Shown here: piece by piece, positions 32,568-41,205 of the stretch
Numbering within the stretch: the first letter of the stretch is position 1
How the letters are laid out: every line of letters begins with the position of its first letter
Virus record (IMG/VR): IMGVR_UViG_3300005607_000020
Coordinates: 1 to 45,179 of that record
Reading direction: 5' to 3' (one strand)
Source of the DNA: a virus
DNA: 45,179 nucleotides
Translations under genes and position numbers: made by a program
Notes under the pieces: generated by a model
What the model saw: the letters and a program-made list of their open reading frames with translations, nothing else
What the model was told of the DNA's origin: nothing
The model's database searches: none

Positions 32568-34661
32568 TTATGCATTGGACCCAAAGCCTGGCCCGGTAGG
32601 TTCCCCGAGGACAGCCTCTTGTTTTCCGCTCTGCTCAATCGTCTGCCGGAAAATATCATTGGCCGCACGGGCAATGTTCCTGTCATTCAGAGTTTCAAGC
32701 TCATTCTGGTGCTTTTGTGCCTGAAGAGCTAATTTAGACTGCAGGTCTGCTTGTCCTTTGACCTGCGCTACAGCAGCAGGCTGCATCATCTCCCATCGCT
32801 TTTTGTCTTCGTCCGTCATCGGAATAATGACGTCATTGACATTGCGCCAATCGCTGACCTCGAAGATCATTCGGATCAATTCTTCTGTATTAATCTTCAT
32901 GCCGACCAGCGCAAGTCCTTGCTGAACCGGGGTGCTCTGCAAGTACTGCAGCATGATGGGAAGGGCCTGAGCCATGTTTCGTCGAGCCATCAGTTTGGCG
33001 CCGGCTAATGTACTGAACTTAACTCGGGCATTCAAAAATTCAAGAATGTCGCCTTCCTGTTTCAGGAATTCATGTTCCAGCTCATCATTAAGGATTGTTT
33101 TAAGAACCTTGATTGGCATTAAAGCACAATTCAATTGATGCATCTGATCCAGAAAAGGTATAAATACTTGGTCACAAAACTTATCCAAAAAGTCTTCGAT
33201 TTGCGAACCTGCCCCGGCGGCCAGCATATTGGCCCCCGCTGCTGTACGCGCCAGGTTTGAATGGCCGGTGGGACCAGCAATACCTTGCATCGCCGCACTG
33301 GTTGCTCCTGAAATTTCTTCCGCACGTTGCTGCGACAGAGCCAGATGCTGTCCGGCTTCCGGAACTGCATCGAGGCGCCGTAAAGGAGTCAGATCGTCTT
33401 TATTATCTACTGTGATAATTTTGCCGGGGGAAATTCGAATATTTTGCGAAGGCACCGATTTACCACGAACCTGAACATAAACACCGTTCAAATTCAAAGA
33501 AAGATTATCAAGCCAGGTATTAATAATGCCCGCTTGTAATCGCTGCTCTCCACCAATAGTTTTAGCGAGGCCCATCCCGTAGAATGCTTCCGGAACATCC
33601 CACCAATTAACTGAGAAGAATGGGATCACGCCATAAGGATTGCCAGCATTTAGAATAACCAGCTTTTGTTGCAGAACCATTATGTTGGTTTTGTTGTCCC
33701 ATCGTTCCAGAACTTCCAAAGGCATGGTTAAGGGATCAGCGCTTGGTGTGTGAAATCGTGGCTCGCCTTTCAAATCTTGAAGCGGACTATTGGGGCTTAC
33801 TTCAGCAGTATCCGCAATAGGTTCTTCTCGAGGGGGGAATAAAATTCGCAATAATTCTTCTTTGGAAGGAAGATTGATACCTGGTCTCTCACGAAGCTCT
33901 TCTAATTGATCCCAATCAAGGTACATACGATGAATGACGTATTTGGCACGCCGAATATCTGGTACATTTAACGTGGGATCAACCAGCACGTGTCGTAAAT
34001 TTACAATGTTCTCGAAATAAGGACCGGCAACCTGCTCCTCAATTTCATGCATTTCAATATTATCTTCGTCGTCAGGATCAATTGTAACAGGAGGAGCACC
34101 AAGAATGCCTGTTTCTAATTTAATTGGTTCTACTTTTCGTCGGTAAACCCGTCGAGTCCTGGTATAAGATTCAAAACCCCATTTCCAAATATTGGTGCCC
34201 ATTAAAACTGCATTCTGAATGCCTCGGCGGACTTCAAGTTTAAAGCCCATCTCCTCTAATTGATAAGCCAAAACAGCCTGCACTGCGCGTGCAGCCTGAA
34301 CGGATGTCCCCGGACGCGGCTGAATCATAAAAGGTGGATTTTCATAAAACAGCCCTTTCATAATTTGAGGCACTAAAGAATTGACTGCTTTTGCCACAAT
34401 GAATAAAGGAATATTCGCCCTTTGTGCCTGGCTCCCTTCCCAAAAAACCGGCAACGTTGGCGACTGATATACCATCGTGGCTTGCGGCCAATGAGCAACC
34501 CACTGCTTAGTGGCCTCAAATACTTCCGCACGATTAGCGTCTTGTATTACTAGTTTTAGTGCTGCTTCGTCACTCCATTGTCCTGTTGAAATAACTTCCT
34601 TTACTTCTTCAGGAGTGATCGGTGCACCTGGGCTAACATCGGGAGAAGGAAGTAGTGCCAT
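32568..34661 (-). CDS. Portal (head-tail connector) protein (697 aa)
   Basis: Length and motifs fit the large podovirus portal: early VAKAVNSLVPQIMKGLFYEN PPF (clip-wing helices), a GTNIWKWGFES strand, VNLRHVLVDPTLNVPDIRRA, PYGVIPFFSVNWWDVPEAFY GMG (the core 'PF...W...GhG' segment), EQRLQAGIINTWLDNLSLNL, and a long C-terminal helical crown/barrel with glutamine-rich end (AQKHQNELETLNDRNIARAA). Twelve copies would form the vertex ring for DNA entry. It lies between the terminase side of the operon and the scaffold, as usual. Confidence 0.92.
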   Translation of the reverse strand: MALLPSPDVSPGAPITPEEVKEVISTGQWSDEAALKLVIQDANRAEVFEATKQWVAHWPQATMVYQSPTLPVFWEGSQAQRANIPLFIVAKAVNSLVPQIMKGLFYENPPFMIQPRPGTSVQAARAVQAVLAYQLEEMGFKLEVRRGIQNAVLMGTNIWKWGFESYTRTRRVYRRKVEPIKLETGILGAPPVTIDPDDEDNIEMHEIEEQVAGPYFENIVNLRHVLVDPTLNVPDIRRAKYVIHRMYLDWDQLEELRERPGINLPSKEELLRILFPPREEPIADTAEVSPNSPLQDLKGEPRFHTPSADPLTMPLEVLERWDNKTNIMVLQQKLVILNAGNPYGVIPFFSVNWWDVPEAFYGMGLAKTIGGEQRLQAGIINTWLDNLSLNLNGVYVQVRGKSVPSQNIRISPGKIITVDNKDDLTPLRRLDAVPEAGQHLALSQQRAEEISGATSAAMQGIAGPTGHSNLARTAAGANMLAAGAGSQIEDFLDKFCDQVFIPFLDQMHQLNCALMPIKVLKTILNDELEHEFLKQEGDILEFLNARVKFSTLAGAKLMARRNMAQALPIMLQYLQSTPVQQGLALVGMKINTEELIRMIFEVSDWRNVNDVIIPMTDEDKKRWEMMQPAAVAQVKGQADLQSKLALQAQKHQNELETLNDRNIARAANDIFRQTIEQSGKQEAVLGEPTGPGFGSNA

Positions 34662-34666
34662 AAATT

Positions 34667-34713
34667 TCCGTACTATAACTATTACTATTGCTAATTACTA
34701 TTGTTTACTGTTC
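34667..34713. repeat. Low-complexity repeat after the 61-aa gene
   Basis: On the minus strand, imperfect AATAGTAAT-type units fill the gap between the 61-aa stop (TAG at 34716-34714) and the portal start. Each unit carries TAG or TAA in shifting frames. Confidence 0.6.
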
Positions 34714-34899
34714 CTATCTGTTAAAACGAAGCGGAACACGCGATACCGCTGGCTGATAGGTAATTGCAAATAAATTATAAGTGCCGTCTGATAGTGGTTC
34801 ATCGGCCGGAAGCTTTACCTGAGTAGGATGCATCGCATCGGCGCGATGTTGAAGTCGAACCTGCCTATCAGCATCACGAATTATAATCTCCACTTCCAT
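34714..34899 (-). CDS. Hypothetical small beta protein (61 aa)
   Basis: A short protein with alternating strands (VEIIIRDADRQVRLQHRADA, then TYNLFAITYQPAVSRVPLRF). Its ATG lies at the end of a 10-bp repeat array that starts in the stop of the preceding gene, and no strong ribosome site is seen, only GGCAG. It is followed by another repeat before the portal gene. Likely real because it fills the operon in frame and reads as ordinary protein; function unknown. Confidence 0.55.
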   Translation of the reverse strand: MEVEIIIRDADRQVRLQHRADAMHPTQVKLPADEPLSDGTYNLFAITYQPAVSRVPLRFNR

Positions 34900-34938
34900 T
34901 ATTACTGCCGATTACTTCCAATTACTTCCGATTACTTC
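34899..34938. repeat. Four 10-bp repeats starting at a stop codon
   Basis: Minus-strand units GAAGTAATCG, GAAGTAATTG, GAAGTAATCG, GCAGTAATAA. The first unit contains the last Lys codon and TAA stop of the 621-aa gene; the last touches the ATG of the 61-aa gene. Confidence 0.85.
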
Positions 34939-36797
34939 AATTCCACAATGAACACATCTGTACGGCAATATCCGCTCGTTGGACAGCCTGTTGAGCCGGG
35001 TTCGTTCCCAAGACCGCCCTCCCAGTCAGACGTAAAAATATAGAAGTGACCATCCTGGGAAACATTTCCTCTAGGGGTGGCCCAGAAGTTTGATGGCGCC
35101 CCAGGACCCTGGTTCCAAAGGCCCGTTGCCCGGTGATGAGCGAATCTCCAGACACGAGTTGGCCCCACTGTAGAGACGCAATCAATTTCACCGGAATAAG
35201 CCCTCACGATGCTGCTGCCGGCATAGTCGATTGATCCACACACCGGCATCACGTCATTAGGATCAACATCATTCCAAGACCAATGGCTGTCAGTAAATTG
35301 ATGAGGGGTCGGAAGAGGACTAACTAGCCTTGTGTAATGGTGCAGGTCCCAGACAGGACGAAGCAAGACATCAGCCATATCATAATCATTGGGATCATTG
35401 ACCAGACGGCTTGAACCCAGAGTCTGATGGCCGCCGCAATCATCCAGCTGCAAGGTACAATAGCCGACCTGATTGGTCTCGGCATTCCAGAAGAAGAGTG
35501 TATAGCCTTCCTGGGCATCCACCCTTACCGTGTTCCCATCTTTAGTAAGTCGGGCATTATGAACATTATACCCGGCAGTGCTCACGGTCGGAAGCGGAGC
35601 TGATGTAGTGTTCAGAGGGGCAGACTGAACATATGTTCCTCCCACTGGACTGGTGTTCTGCAGAGTCTCGGCTCCGGAAGCAGTCCCAATGTAAACATTG
35701 AAAGGCTTGAGACCGCTTGTGCTGCCGTTGCTGCCGGGCACGCCGCCCCAGCTTCCATTCGGAATTTCAAGCTCATAGGGGTCGGAAAGCGTAGTGGGCA
35801 GCGACACCACCAAACTACCGGGAGAGGACAACGTAATGGGTCCGACTTCTTTCGACGGCAGTGTTTCCCCGTTCTTGGGGTTCATCAACGTAACAGCGGT
35901 AATTTCAACATAATAGCTTCCGGCCGGCAGCGTCCCATTGCCGGGTTGTACAGTAACTGACGGAGATGAAGGAGTGGGAAGTTGTCCTACTCCGCTAGCA
36001 ACCGGAGTTGGCGATAAATTCGTGCCGCCGATTGTTCCCGTCGTTGAATCATACCAGTAACAAGAACCCGATACACGATCATAAGTTGCAACAATCGCCG
36101 TTGCACCCTGGGCACTGCCTCCGAAGTAGTAACTGAATCGATTATCATCAGCACTATTGGTCAGGCCGCCACTATAGCTACCTGCGGCGTCCGATGGTAG
36201 ATTTGAGCAGGAATTAAAGTTATAAATAGGGGTGACCGCTCCTGTACCCAAATTCAAGGCCGACAGCTGTCTGCTCTGCATGAAATAGAATGTCTTGGGA
36301 TCGACAAAGCTGAATGTGCCTCCGACGTACATGACACCATCTGTAGTGATGACATTGCTTACACTAAGGCCCGTCAGCCTGCTCACTTGCATCGTAGCGG
36401 CATCCAGCTTCATCATCACATACCAACCGGTGCGCGTGCCAATAAGGAAATAATAACCACCTCGAGTTCCCAGAGTGGGATCAAAGGCACTCCAGATGTT
36501 CGCCTCAGACGAGGCGTCAGTCAGGAAGCTAACATTTAAGAAGTGGTTGTTCCAGACACCGGCCAACGTATTGCCGTCAGTAGCCCGCACCATTCGTGAT
36601 CCGAAATCGGGATCAACGAACGGAGTATTTGAGGCCGGAGCGGCCAGCGGAGTTTCCTGAACGATATTTTGTGTGGAGTTGGCTAGATACTGTAAAGGAG
36701 CGATCTCGCAAGATGGCGTATTTGATCCCAATAATCCAAGGGTAAGTAACCCTGCAATAAAAATACTCCAAAAAACAAGATAAGCGGCCTTTTTCAT
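34932..36797 (-). CDS. Secreted beta-rich protein, likely moron (621 aa)
   Basis: An N-terminal signal peptide is clear: basic MKKAAYLVFW, hydrophobic core FIAGLLTLGLLG, then SNTPSC, where the cysteine could also be a lipidation site. The mature part is a chain of beta strands with propeller-like repeats (WSAFDPTLGTRGGYYFLIG, FSFVDPKTFYFMQS, FSYYFGGSAQG) and a fibronectin-type middle (GSYYVEITAVTLMNPKNGET). The end has TDSHWSWNDVDPNDVM and WRFAHHRATG. Proteins of this look occur in soil bacteria, especially Acidobacteriota (from memory, weak). Export, and its position between portal and terminase without structural need, suggest a lysogenic-conversion or host-surface function. Strong ribosome site TTGGAGATTG. 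Confidence 0.7.
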   Translation of the reverse strand: MKKAAYLVFWSIFIAGLLTLGLLGSNTPSCEIAPLQYLANSTQNIVQETPLAAPASNTPFVDPDFGSRMVRATDGNTLAGVWNNHFLNVSFLTDASSEANIWSAFDPTLGTRGGYYFLIGTRTGWYVMMKLDAATMQVSRLTGLSVSNVITTDGVMYVGGTFSFVDPKTFYFMQSRQLSALNLGTGAVTPIYNFNSCSNLPSDAAGSYSGGLTNSADDNRFSYYFGGSAQGATAIVATYDRVSGSCYWYDSTTGTIGGTNLSPTPVASGVGQLPTPSSPSVTVQPGNGTLPAGSYYVEITAVTLMNPKNGETLPSKEVGPITLSSPGSLVVSLPTTLSDPYELEIPNGSWGGVPGSNGSTSGLKPFNVYIGTASGAETLQNTSPVGGTYVQSAPLNTTSAPLPTVSTAGYNVHNARLTKDGNTVRVDAQEGYTLFFWNAETNQVGYCTLQLDDCGGHQTLGSSRLVNDPNDYDMADVLLRPVWDLHHYTRLVSPLPTPHQFTDSHWSWNDVDPNDVMPVCGSIDYAGSSIVRAYSGEIDCVSTVGPTRVWRFAHHRATGLWNQGPGAPSNFWATPRGNVSQDGHFYIFTSDWEGGLGNEPGSTGCPTSGYCRTDVFIVELK

Positions 36798-36820
36798 CTA
36801 TTCAATCTCCAAAAATAAGT

Positions 36821-36845
36821 ATTGTTATTGTTATTGTTATTGTGG
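36821..36845. repeat. Hexanucleotide repeat AATAAC
   Basis: Four units of AATAAC on the minus strand in the gap between the stop of the 69-aa gene and the ribosome site of the secreted protein gene. It begins nine bases after the stop. Confidence 0.75.
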
Positions 36846-36850
36846 TTTAA

Positions 36851-37060
36851 CTATTCATCCTGTTTTTTATCCGGCCCCCAATTTACTTTGCCCGTTTCCA
36901 GGTCAAGGGAGTCATCGGTTTTAACTGCCGTACTTCCTTCGTTGGCTTTCCCAACCGAAAAACATCTAGACACCGCCGCGCTTCGATCCTCACACGGCTT
37001 TCCCGGGCCGCTGTCCTCACAGTGCCGGGGACTTTCGAGCATACAATCATTCTTTGCCAT
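36851..37060 (-). CDS. Small cysteine-containing hydrophilic protein (69 aa)
   Basis: An excellent ribosome site (TTAGGAGGATATAAAA-ATG) argues that this is a gene. The product is very hydrophilic: three cysteines in the first 35 residues (NDCMLESPRHCEDSGPGKPC) plus one more (SRCFSVGK), and an acidic, lysine-rich tail. The spaced cysteines could bind a metal, but the spacing is not that of a known zinc finger. It follows the terminase stop by 19 bases. Function unknown. Confidence 0.7.
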   Translation of the reverse strand: MAKNDCMLESPRHCEDSGPGKPCEDRSAAVSRCFSVGKANEGSTAVKTDDSLDLETGKVNWGPDKKQDE

Positions 37061-37079
37061 TTTTATATCCTCCTAATTT

Positions 37080-39053
37080 TTACCCAATTAACCCGCTGCC
37101 TAAAATTGGGTCCATACCATTACTCATGGGTTGCGGGGGTTCTTCATCTTTTAAAGGTTCTGTTAAATCAGTGGCTGGTCCGTAATAAGGCTGACCCCAG
37201 GCATCACTGGGTATCGGGCCATCATCTCCATAATGTCCAAAGATGATGTTATTTGCTGCATCTTCTTTTGACACGCCCATCGGGACTTCATTTTTTGCAA
37301 TCATAATTTGCACACGCGGCGCATAGCGCATTTGCTGTGAAATCACATCAGGAATGTCGTCGCGCTTGTGTGAGGACAAACAGCGCTCAAACTCATCGTA
37401 AAGAGTTTCAAGATGCGGCAAATGTGACGCAAAAAATAAACGGTCATTTACAAGCCACGGGTGCATAGACGCCATACGCTGCCGTTTGGCGTCTTTATTG
37501 TTTTCTGGAGTAAACCAATCAATGCCGGCAACAATCTTAAGGATTTCCGGATTCCCCCGCCGATGTGCTTCAGCAAGAATTGTGGGCTCCAGGAATTTTG
37601 ACCCCGACGCATTTTCAATTGCATAAATGTGTGGGCGCCATTTTTGAGCCAAATCCACAACGGCCTGAGCCAAGGATGTGTGATTAAACCGCTGCCGGAT
37701 TAAATCAATGATAAAAAGCTGTCCTTTGTCGTTATATATCCCGACAGCAGCCGTACTATAATCACGCTTCTTTTTTTCGCTAAAAGCGAAATCCCACGTA
37801 ACAACAATCGGCCCGCACAAGGGGAGTTGATTATAAGGCACAGTATGTCTTAATAACAGCGGCCGATCAAAAGCTACGCGCGTTCGTGGCCGAGGATTCT
37901 GATTAATCTGAGCTTCAAAAACTCGTTCGTTGTGCCGCTGTTGCCGGCGCAATTCGGAAAACGGAAGATTTTCAGGAAATAAAATATAGTAATGCTCTTC
38001 CCCGAGCTTTTCTTCAGTTAGTATTCCTTTAAGGAGCTGTTCTTCTGCTTCAGGCTTTAATTTCCAACCAGTACCCAACAGCAACTTGCTTTTGTTTTCT
38101 CGATTGATTGTGATCGTCCAAGGACGCTTTTCCGGCCGATCCAAACCCGAAATTATTTCAACCGGGCCGACGTTGTTTTTTTCAATCCAGACGCCATAAT
38201 AATCGTCGTCACTGTACCGCGTCCCCAGAAAATCAATAAATCCATAAGGCATCACCATTTTCAAGTTGGTGTCTACCGCATGGATAATTTTGTTGCACAT
38301 CAACTCTGAGGCCGAATTTTCCTCATTAACCACGTCATCCACTTTGGCAACTTCAAAGTGGAGTCCAGCCATCGCTGAACCAATGCCCCGTGCCATAATG
38401 GTAGGTTCTTTACGTTTAACTTGCTTCTTAGCCCACAATGGGCAGGTAAATTCTCCTGAAGCCCCCAGCTTCTTTTCATCCAGACAAAACTCTGGAAAGA
38501 AAATATTCATCGGGCTGGGGTCATCGTGTCGAATAACAAAATGGCCTTTGGTTTCATCCACAAAGCCTTCTGCCATTGGGTCCGTGGCAGTTAAGTAAAG
38601 AATCCGAATATCCGGAAAATTCAAAATCCACTGAACACAGTCAGAGACATCAGTAGTGCTTTTAAAGCTGCCCCGAGGATAAAGAACCATGCGAGTTTTA
38701 AACTCATTATCCTGTTCATCGAAAGGGCGACTATCATCTTTTTTGACAAAAAAATCGCACAAGACACGATGTGTTTCTTCAGTGACCTTGCTGTGCTCAA
38801 TAGGCTTTCCAACACCCGAAAACGAGCTGGGCCACAAAAAATACTTGTGCAACCAGAATAAATTTTGCTTTGAACGCCGGCGAACATCTTGGACAAGAGC
38901 TGTCTCATAAAACTTGGTTGGGTTTTCACTATATCGCTTGAGTAAATCTTTTTTTATAATCGGATCAGTGATATAGCGATATAATTCTAAATCAGGAATT
39001 CTTTCGGCGCTCCCATATTGTTCCACTAATTCACGATAAGGAATTGGGGCCAT
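37080..39053 (-). CDS. terL: Terminase large subunit (657 aa)
   Basis: DNA-packaging motor and nuclease. The ATPase part has a Walker A-like YPRGSFKSTTD, a strand RILYLTATDPMAEGFV, and a Walker B region FEVAKVDDVVNEEN. The C-terminal RNase-H-like nuclease has VVTWDFAFSEKKKRDYSTAA, with the first acidic residue, and VVDLAQKWRPHIYAIENAS, with the second; later DEFERCLSSHKRDDIPDVI offers further acidic residues. The length and the order terminase-portal-scaffold-capsid are normal for podoviruses with an N4-type coat. Start ATG is three bases from the upstream stop, implying coupling. Confidence 0.93.
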   Translation of the reverse strand: MAPIPYRELVEQYGSAERIPDLELYRYITDPIIKKDLLKRYSENPTKFYETALVQDVRRRSKQNLFWLHKYFLWPSSFSGVGKPIEHSKVTEETHRVLCDFFVKKDDSRPFDEQDNEFKTRMVLYPRGSFKSTTDVSDCVQWILNFPDIRILYLTATDPMAEGFVDETKGHFVIRHDDPSPMNIFFPEFCLDEKKLGASGEFTCPLWAKKQVKRKEPTIMARGIGSAMAGLHFEVAKVDDVVNEENSASELMCNKIIHAVDTNLKMVMPYGFIDFLGTRYSDDDYYGVWIEKNNVGPVEIISGLDRPEKRPWTITINRENKSKLLLGTGWKLKPEAEEQLLKGILTEEKLGEEHYYILFPENLPFSELRRQQRHNERVFEAQINQNPRPRTRVAFDRPLLLRHTVPYNQLPLCGPIVVTWDFAFSEKKKRDYSTAAVGIYNDKGQLFIIDLIRQRFNHTSLAQAVVDLAQKWRPHIYAIENASGSKFLEPTILAEAHRRGNPEILKIVAGIDWFTPENNKDAKRQRMASMHPWLVNDRLFFASHLPHLETLYDEFERCLSSHKRDDIPDVISQQMRYAPRVQIMIAKNEVPMGVSKEDAANNIIFGHYGDDGPIPSDAWGQPYYGPATDLTEPLKDEEPPQPMSNGMDPILGSGLIG

Positions 39054-39055
39054 AT

Positions 39056-39283
39056 TTAGTATTTTTTATTGGCGCGCACATATACGCCGCCGGGACGCAG
39101 CCGGTGGGCTTTCTCCATTGAGATGCTCATGGCGATAGCCTGCTTCGGAGGAACTCCTTCGCCACGCAGAACTTTGATCTTTTCTGAAATTAGTTTATTG
39201 GCCCTACGTTTGGCCGGACTGACTTTACGCCGCTTACGCCCAAGCACGGCCCGACCCAACGAAGAGCGAATACTATGTGCCAT
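39056..39283 (-). CDS. Small basic protein, DUF6496-like (75 aa)
   Basis: The start is placed at ATG 39283 (MAHSIRSSLGRAVLG). A longer in-frame reading overlaps the next gene and is less likely. The C-terminal half KISEKIKVLRGEGVPPKQAIAMSISMEKAHRL has the common phage pattern 'I..l..EG.p..QAiA', with charged flanks. The protein is strongly basic and may bind nucleic acid. It directly precedes the terminase gene (gap of two bases), so a packaging-related role is possible. Family assignment is from memory of that motif. Confidence 0.65.
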   Translation of the reverse strand: MAHSIRSSLGRAVLGRKRRKVSPAKRRANKLISEKIKVLRGEGVPPKQAIAMSISMEKAHRLRPGGVYVRANKKY

Positions 39284-39290
39284 TTTATCT

Positions 39291-39548
39291 TTACTTTTTC
39301 TTTCCGCCCAAGACGAACTTCGCCGCATGGGATTTCTTTTCTTTATCGCCCGGCCAAGGCCAGCCTTTACGACGATAAAGGGCACGCAGCTTCCTTTTTA
39401 GCGCTTCTTTGTCCGGCCCTTGATAGGAGTTGCCGCGATAATTTTTGAAAAGAGCTGCATACGCCGCTCCGGCATGACGGCGGTCAGAAACGTTCAGATG
39501 CCCGGTTGTTTTCGTGCCGGGCTTTGGAGGAATGAGAAATTTAGCCAT
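39291..39548 (-). CDS. Small basic hypothetical protein (85 aa)
   Basis: Lysine/arginine-rich protein (FLIPPKPGTKTTGHLNVSDR, then EALKRKLRALYRRKGWPWPG). Its ATG overlaps the stop of the upstream 122-aa gene (TAATG), so translation is coupled. The C-terminus is poly-basic (VLGGKKK). It probably acts near DNA or in head assembly, judging by charge and neighbours. No family recognised. Confidence 0.7.
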   Translation of the reverse strand: MAKFLIPPKPGTKTTGHLNVSDRRHAGAAYAALFKNYRGNSYQGPDKEALKRKLRALYRRKGWPWPGDKEKKSHAAKFVLGGKKK

Positions 39549-39916
39549 TAGACTGCCTCTCCTGCTGGACTTCCGGCTCCTGCCTCTGCTCCCGGAGTAA
39601 CGGGGCCTGCGCTTTCCTCTTCAGGGGCTTGCTGTTCCTGCTGTTCCTGTCCTTCTTGTCCTTGTTCGGTTTCCTGCGGCAAATGCTCTTCAAGGTGCTG
39701 TTGTACACCAGCAAGATCAGGATAGGTGTGCTCTTCCATCGGAGGCGCTGGCGAGAGCGGATTGTCCGCTTCATGGTGATTTTCCACAATGTATCCGCCA
39801 TTTGAGGAACGGCGGATATGCACATGATGAACTTTATGTCCAGATTTCTTGGACTTCTTGGCTTCATGTTTTGCAGCAAGATGCTTGGCTGCGCGAGAGT
39901 GTTTGTGGGTTGCCAT
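39548..39916 (-). CDS. Hypothetical His/Lys-rich then Glu/Gln-rich protein (122 aa)
   Basis: The first 35 residues are basic and histidine-rich (HSRAAKHLAAKHEAKKSKKS). A conserved-looking strand pair follows (VHHVHIRRSSNGGYIVENHH), which is a recurrent motif in phage small proteins. The last half is acidic and glutamine-rich (EQGQEGQEQQEQQAPEEESA), likely disordered. Good ribosome site AAAGAGGC. Function unknown; position is just before the terminase leader genes. Confidence 0.72.
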   Translation of the reverse strand: MATHKHSRAAKHLAAKHEAKKSKKSGHKVHHVHIRRSSNGGYIVENHHEADNPLSPAPPMEEHTYPDLAGVQQHLEEHLPQETEQGQEGQEQQEQQAPEEESAGPVTPGAEAGAGSPAGEAV

Positions 39917-39922
39917 GTTTTG

Positions 39923-39958
39923 CCTCTTTTAATTTTTTAATTTTTTAATGTTTTAATG
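39923..39958. repeat. CATTAAAA repeats starting at a stop codon
   Basis: Imperfect 8-10-bp units on the minus strand (CATTAAAA, CATTAAAAAA, TTAAAAAA, TTAAAAGAGG). The first contains the last His codon and TAA stop of the 106-aa gene; the last merges with the next ribosome site. Confidence 0.8.
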
Positions 39959-40273
39959 TTTATACCAGATTTTAAGCTCGGTCGTCGTTGCAGTTACACC
40001 AGTAACTTGGAAATCTCGCCATCCCACGCCCGCGGTTTGAAAATCAAATTGAATTGGGGACATACTAGATGTCACAGGAAGGGCTAATAGAACAGTGCCG
40101 TCTTTTGGATCAGTAATGGTTATACTACCTGCCGCAGCTGTCGGATTTCCGGTAAGGAGAATTTTAACTACTCTAATCCCCATCGGTGTGCCGCTTAGGG
40201 TTTGAAGCGACCGCCAACCAGCGGTCATGTCTACGTCAATATGAATCGGATTAGTGTTGTAAATATTTGCCAT
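39953..40273 (-). CDS. Small beta-sandwich structural-like protein (106 aa)
   Basis: Nearly all beta strands: HIDVDMTAGWRSLQTLSG, RVVKILLTGNPTAAAGSITI, DPKDGTVLLALPVTSS, then PIQFDFQTAGVGWRDFQVTG and a final LKIWYKH. It resembles small phage proteins that lie near the head genes and may decorate the capsid or fibre. No membrane segment or cysteine. Preceded by a short gap with no strong ribosome site; followed by a tandem repeat arising at its stop. Function inferred only. Confidence 0.7.
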   Translation of the reverse strand: MANIYNTNPIHIDVDMTAGWRSLQTLSGTPMGIRVVKILLTGNPTAAAGSITITDPKDGTVLLALPVTSSMSPIQFDFQTAGVGWRDFQVTGVTATTTELKIWYKH

Positions 40274-40329
40274 AAAATACCTTCAAAAACAATGAAAGAT
40301 AGCTACGTTACTCCTCAACAATAGTCAAG

Positions 40330-41151
40330 TCAAATTGCAGGAGGAAGCGGGCAGAACACAAGATTAGTCGTGCCCCCGATGCGGCCGCTAAGGACGGCAA
40401 TGATAGCGTGCTGATCAAGATCAATCAAAGCCGAGCCGCTTGCCCCGGGTCCTCCGCCAATGCCCACCAGCATGCTATGTTCCCAATTAATGTGATCTTC
40501 GGGATAAATGAGTGGGAACTCTGAAGTACTGAATCCGGGCATTCTCGAAATGGTTCCCTCAAACCATTGGATGCTGAGGGCTGCCGGCCAACCAGCATAA
40601 ACAACCCGACTGCCTACATGGCTCTTGCGAATGTCGCCCAGAGGAATTGTCGGGCGTTTCTCTGAGGTCGCCAGAAAAAGCAGGGCATAATCCTGGCCTT
40701 CATCCTCACTGCCCTGCCAGATGAGGGTTAGCGGGAAAGGCCCCCGCTGGCCTTGCTCAAACTCGATAGAAAACGAGCCGGGAACACCGGCCGAAATACA
40801 ATGTGAAGCAGTTAGAACCAAGTAGCCCTTCCAAGGGAAGGGACTCTTACCATTAATCAGGGTCGCAGTGCACAAGCCCATCTCTTTAGTTATCGTTGTA
40901 TGCTGCTGACCCTTTTTATGCGAGCGAAGGAAATCGTCGTTGGAAGAAGGCTCAATCTGAACTCGCGCGCGCAACACACCAACGGCTGCTAAACTTCGCT
41001 GACGAAAAGCGGCATCTGCATCGGTAGCATGATTAGCTGGTTGAAACTGTATTAAACTATAGAACCAAACGAGCAGGATGATCAAAAAGACAAGAAAGAT
41101 ACTGTTAACTATTGTTGATGTTTTGGTTGTAGTTATATTTTTAGTCGGCAC
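40330..41151 (-). CDS. Membrane-anchored trypsin-like serine protease (273 aa)
   Basis: Catalytic triad visible: His in YLVLTASHCIS, Asp in GQDYALLFLATS, Ser in GIGGGPGASGSALIDLD. This is the S1/V8-type trypsin fold. A single transmembrane helix near the N-terminus (about 14-36, NSIFLVFLIILLVWFYSLIQ) would anchor it with the protease outside the cytoplasm. Start taken as GTG 41151; no strong ribosome site. Two cysteines (GLCTATL and ASHC) could form the usual disulphide. A surface or periplasmic protease carried by a phage late operon is unusual; it could act in lysogens, in lysis, or in exclusion. Confidence 0.85.
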   Translation of the reverse strand: MPTKNITTTKTSTIVNSIFLVFLIILLVWFYSLIQFQPANHATDADAAFRQRSLAAVGVLRARVQIEPSSNDDFLRSHKKGQQHTTITKEMGLCTATLINGKSPFPWKGYLVLTASHCISAGVPGSFSIEFEQGQRGPFPLTLIWQGSEDEGQDYALLFLATSEKRPTIPLGDIRKSHVGSRVVYAGWPAALSIQWFEGTISRMPGFSTSEFPLIYPEDHINWEHSMLVGIGGGPGASGSALIDLDQHAIIAVLSGRIGGTTNLVFCPLPPAI

Positions 41152-41182
41152 AGATTGGGTTCATCGCTTTATTTAAATTAGC

Positions 41183-41205
41183 TTTTTACTTTTTACTTTT
41201 TACTT
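41183..41205. repeat. AAGTAAA repeats starting at a stop codon
   Basis: Three 7-bp AAGTAAA units on the minus strand plus a partial one. The first comprises the last Lys codon (AAG) and the TAA stop of the 65-aa gene. Confidence 0.85.
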
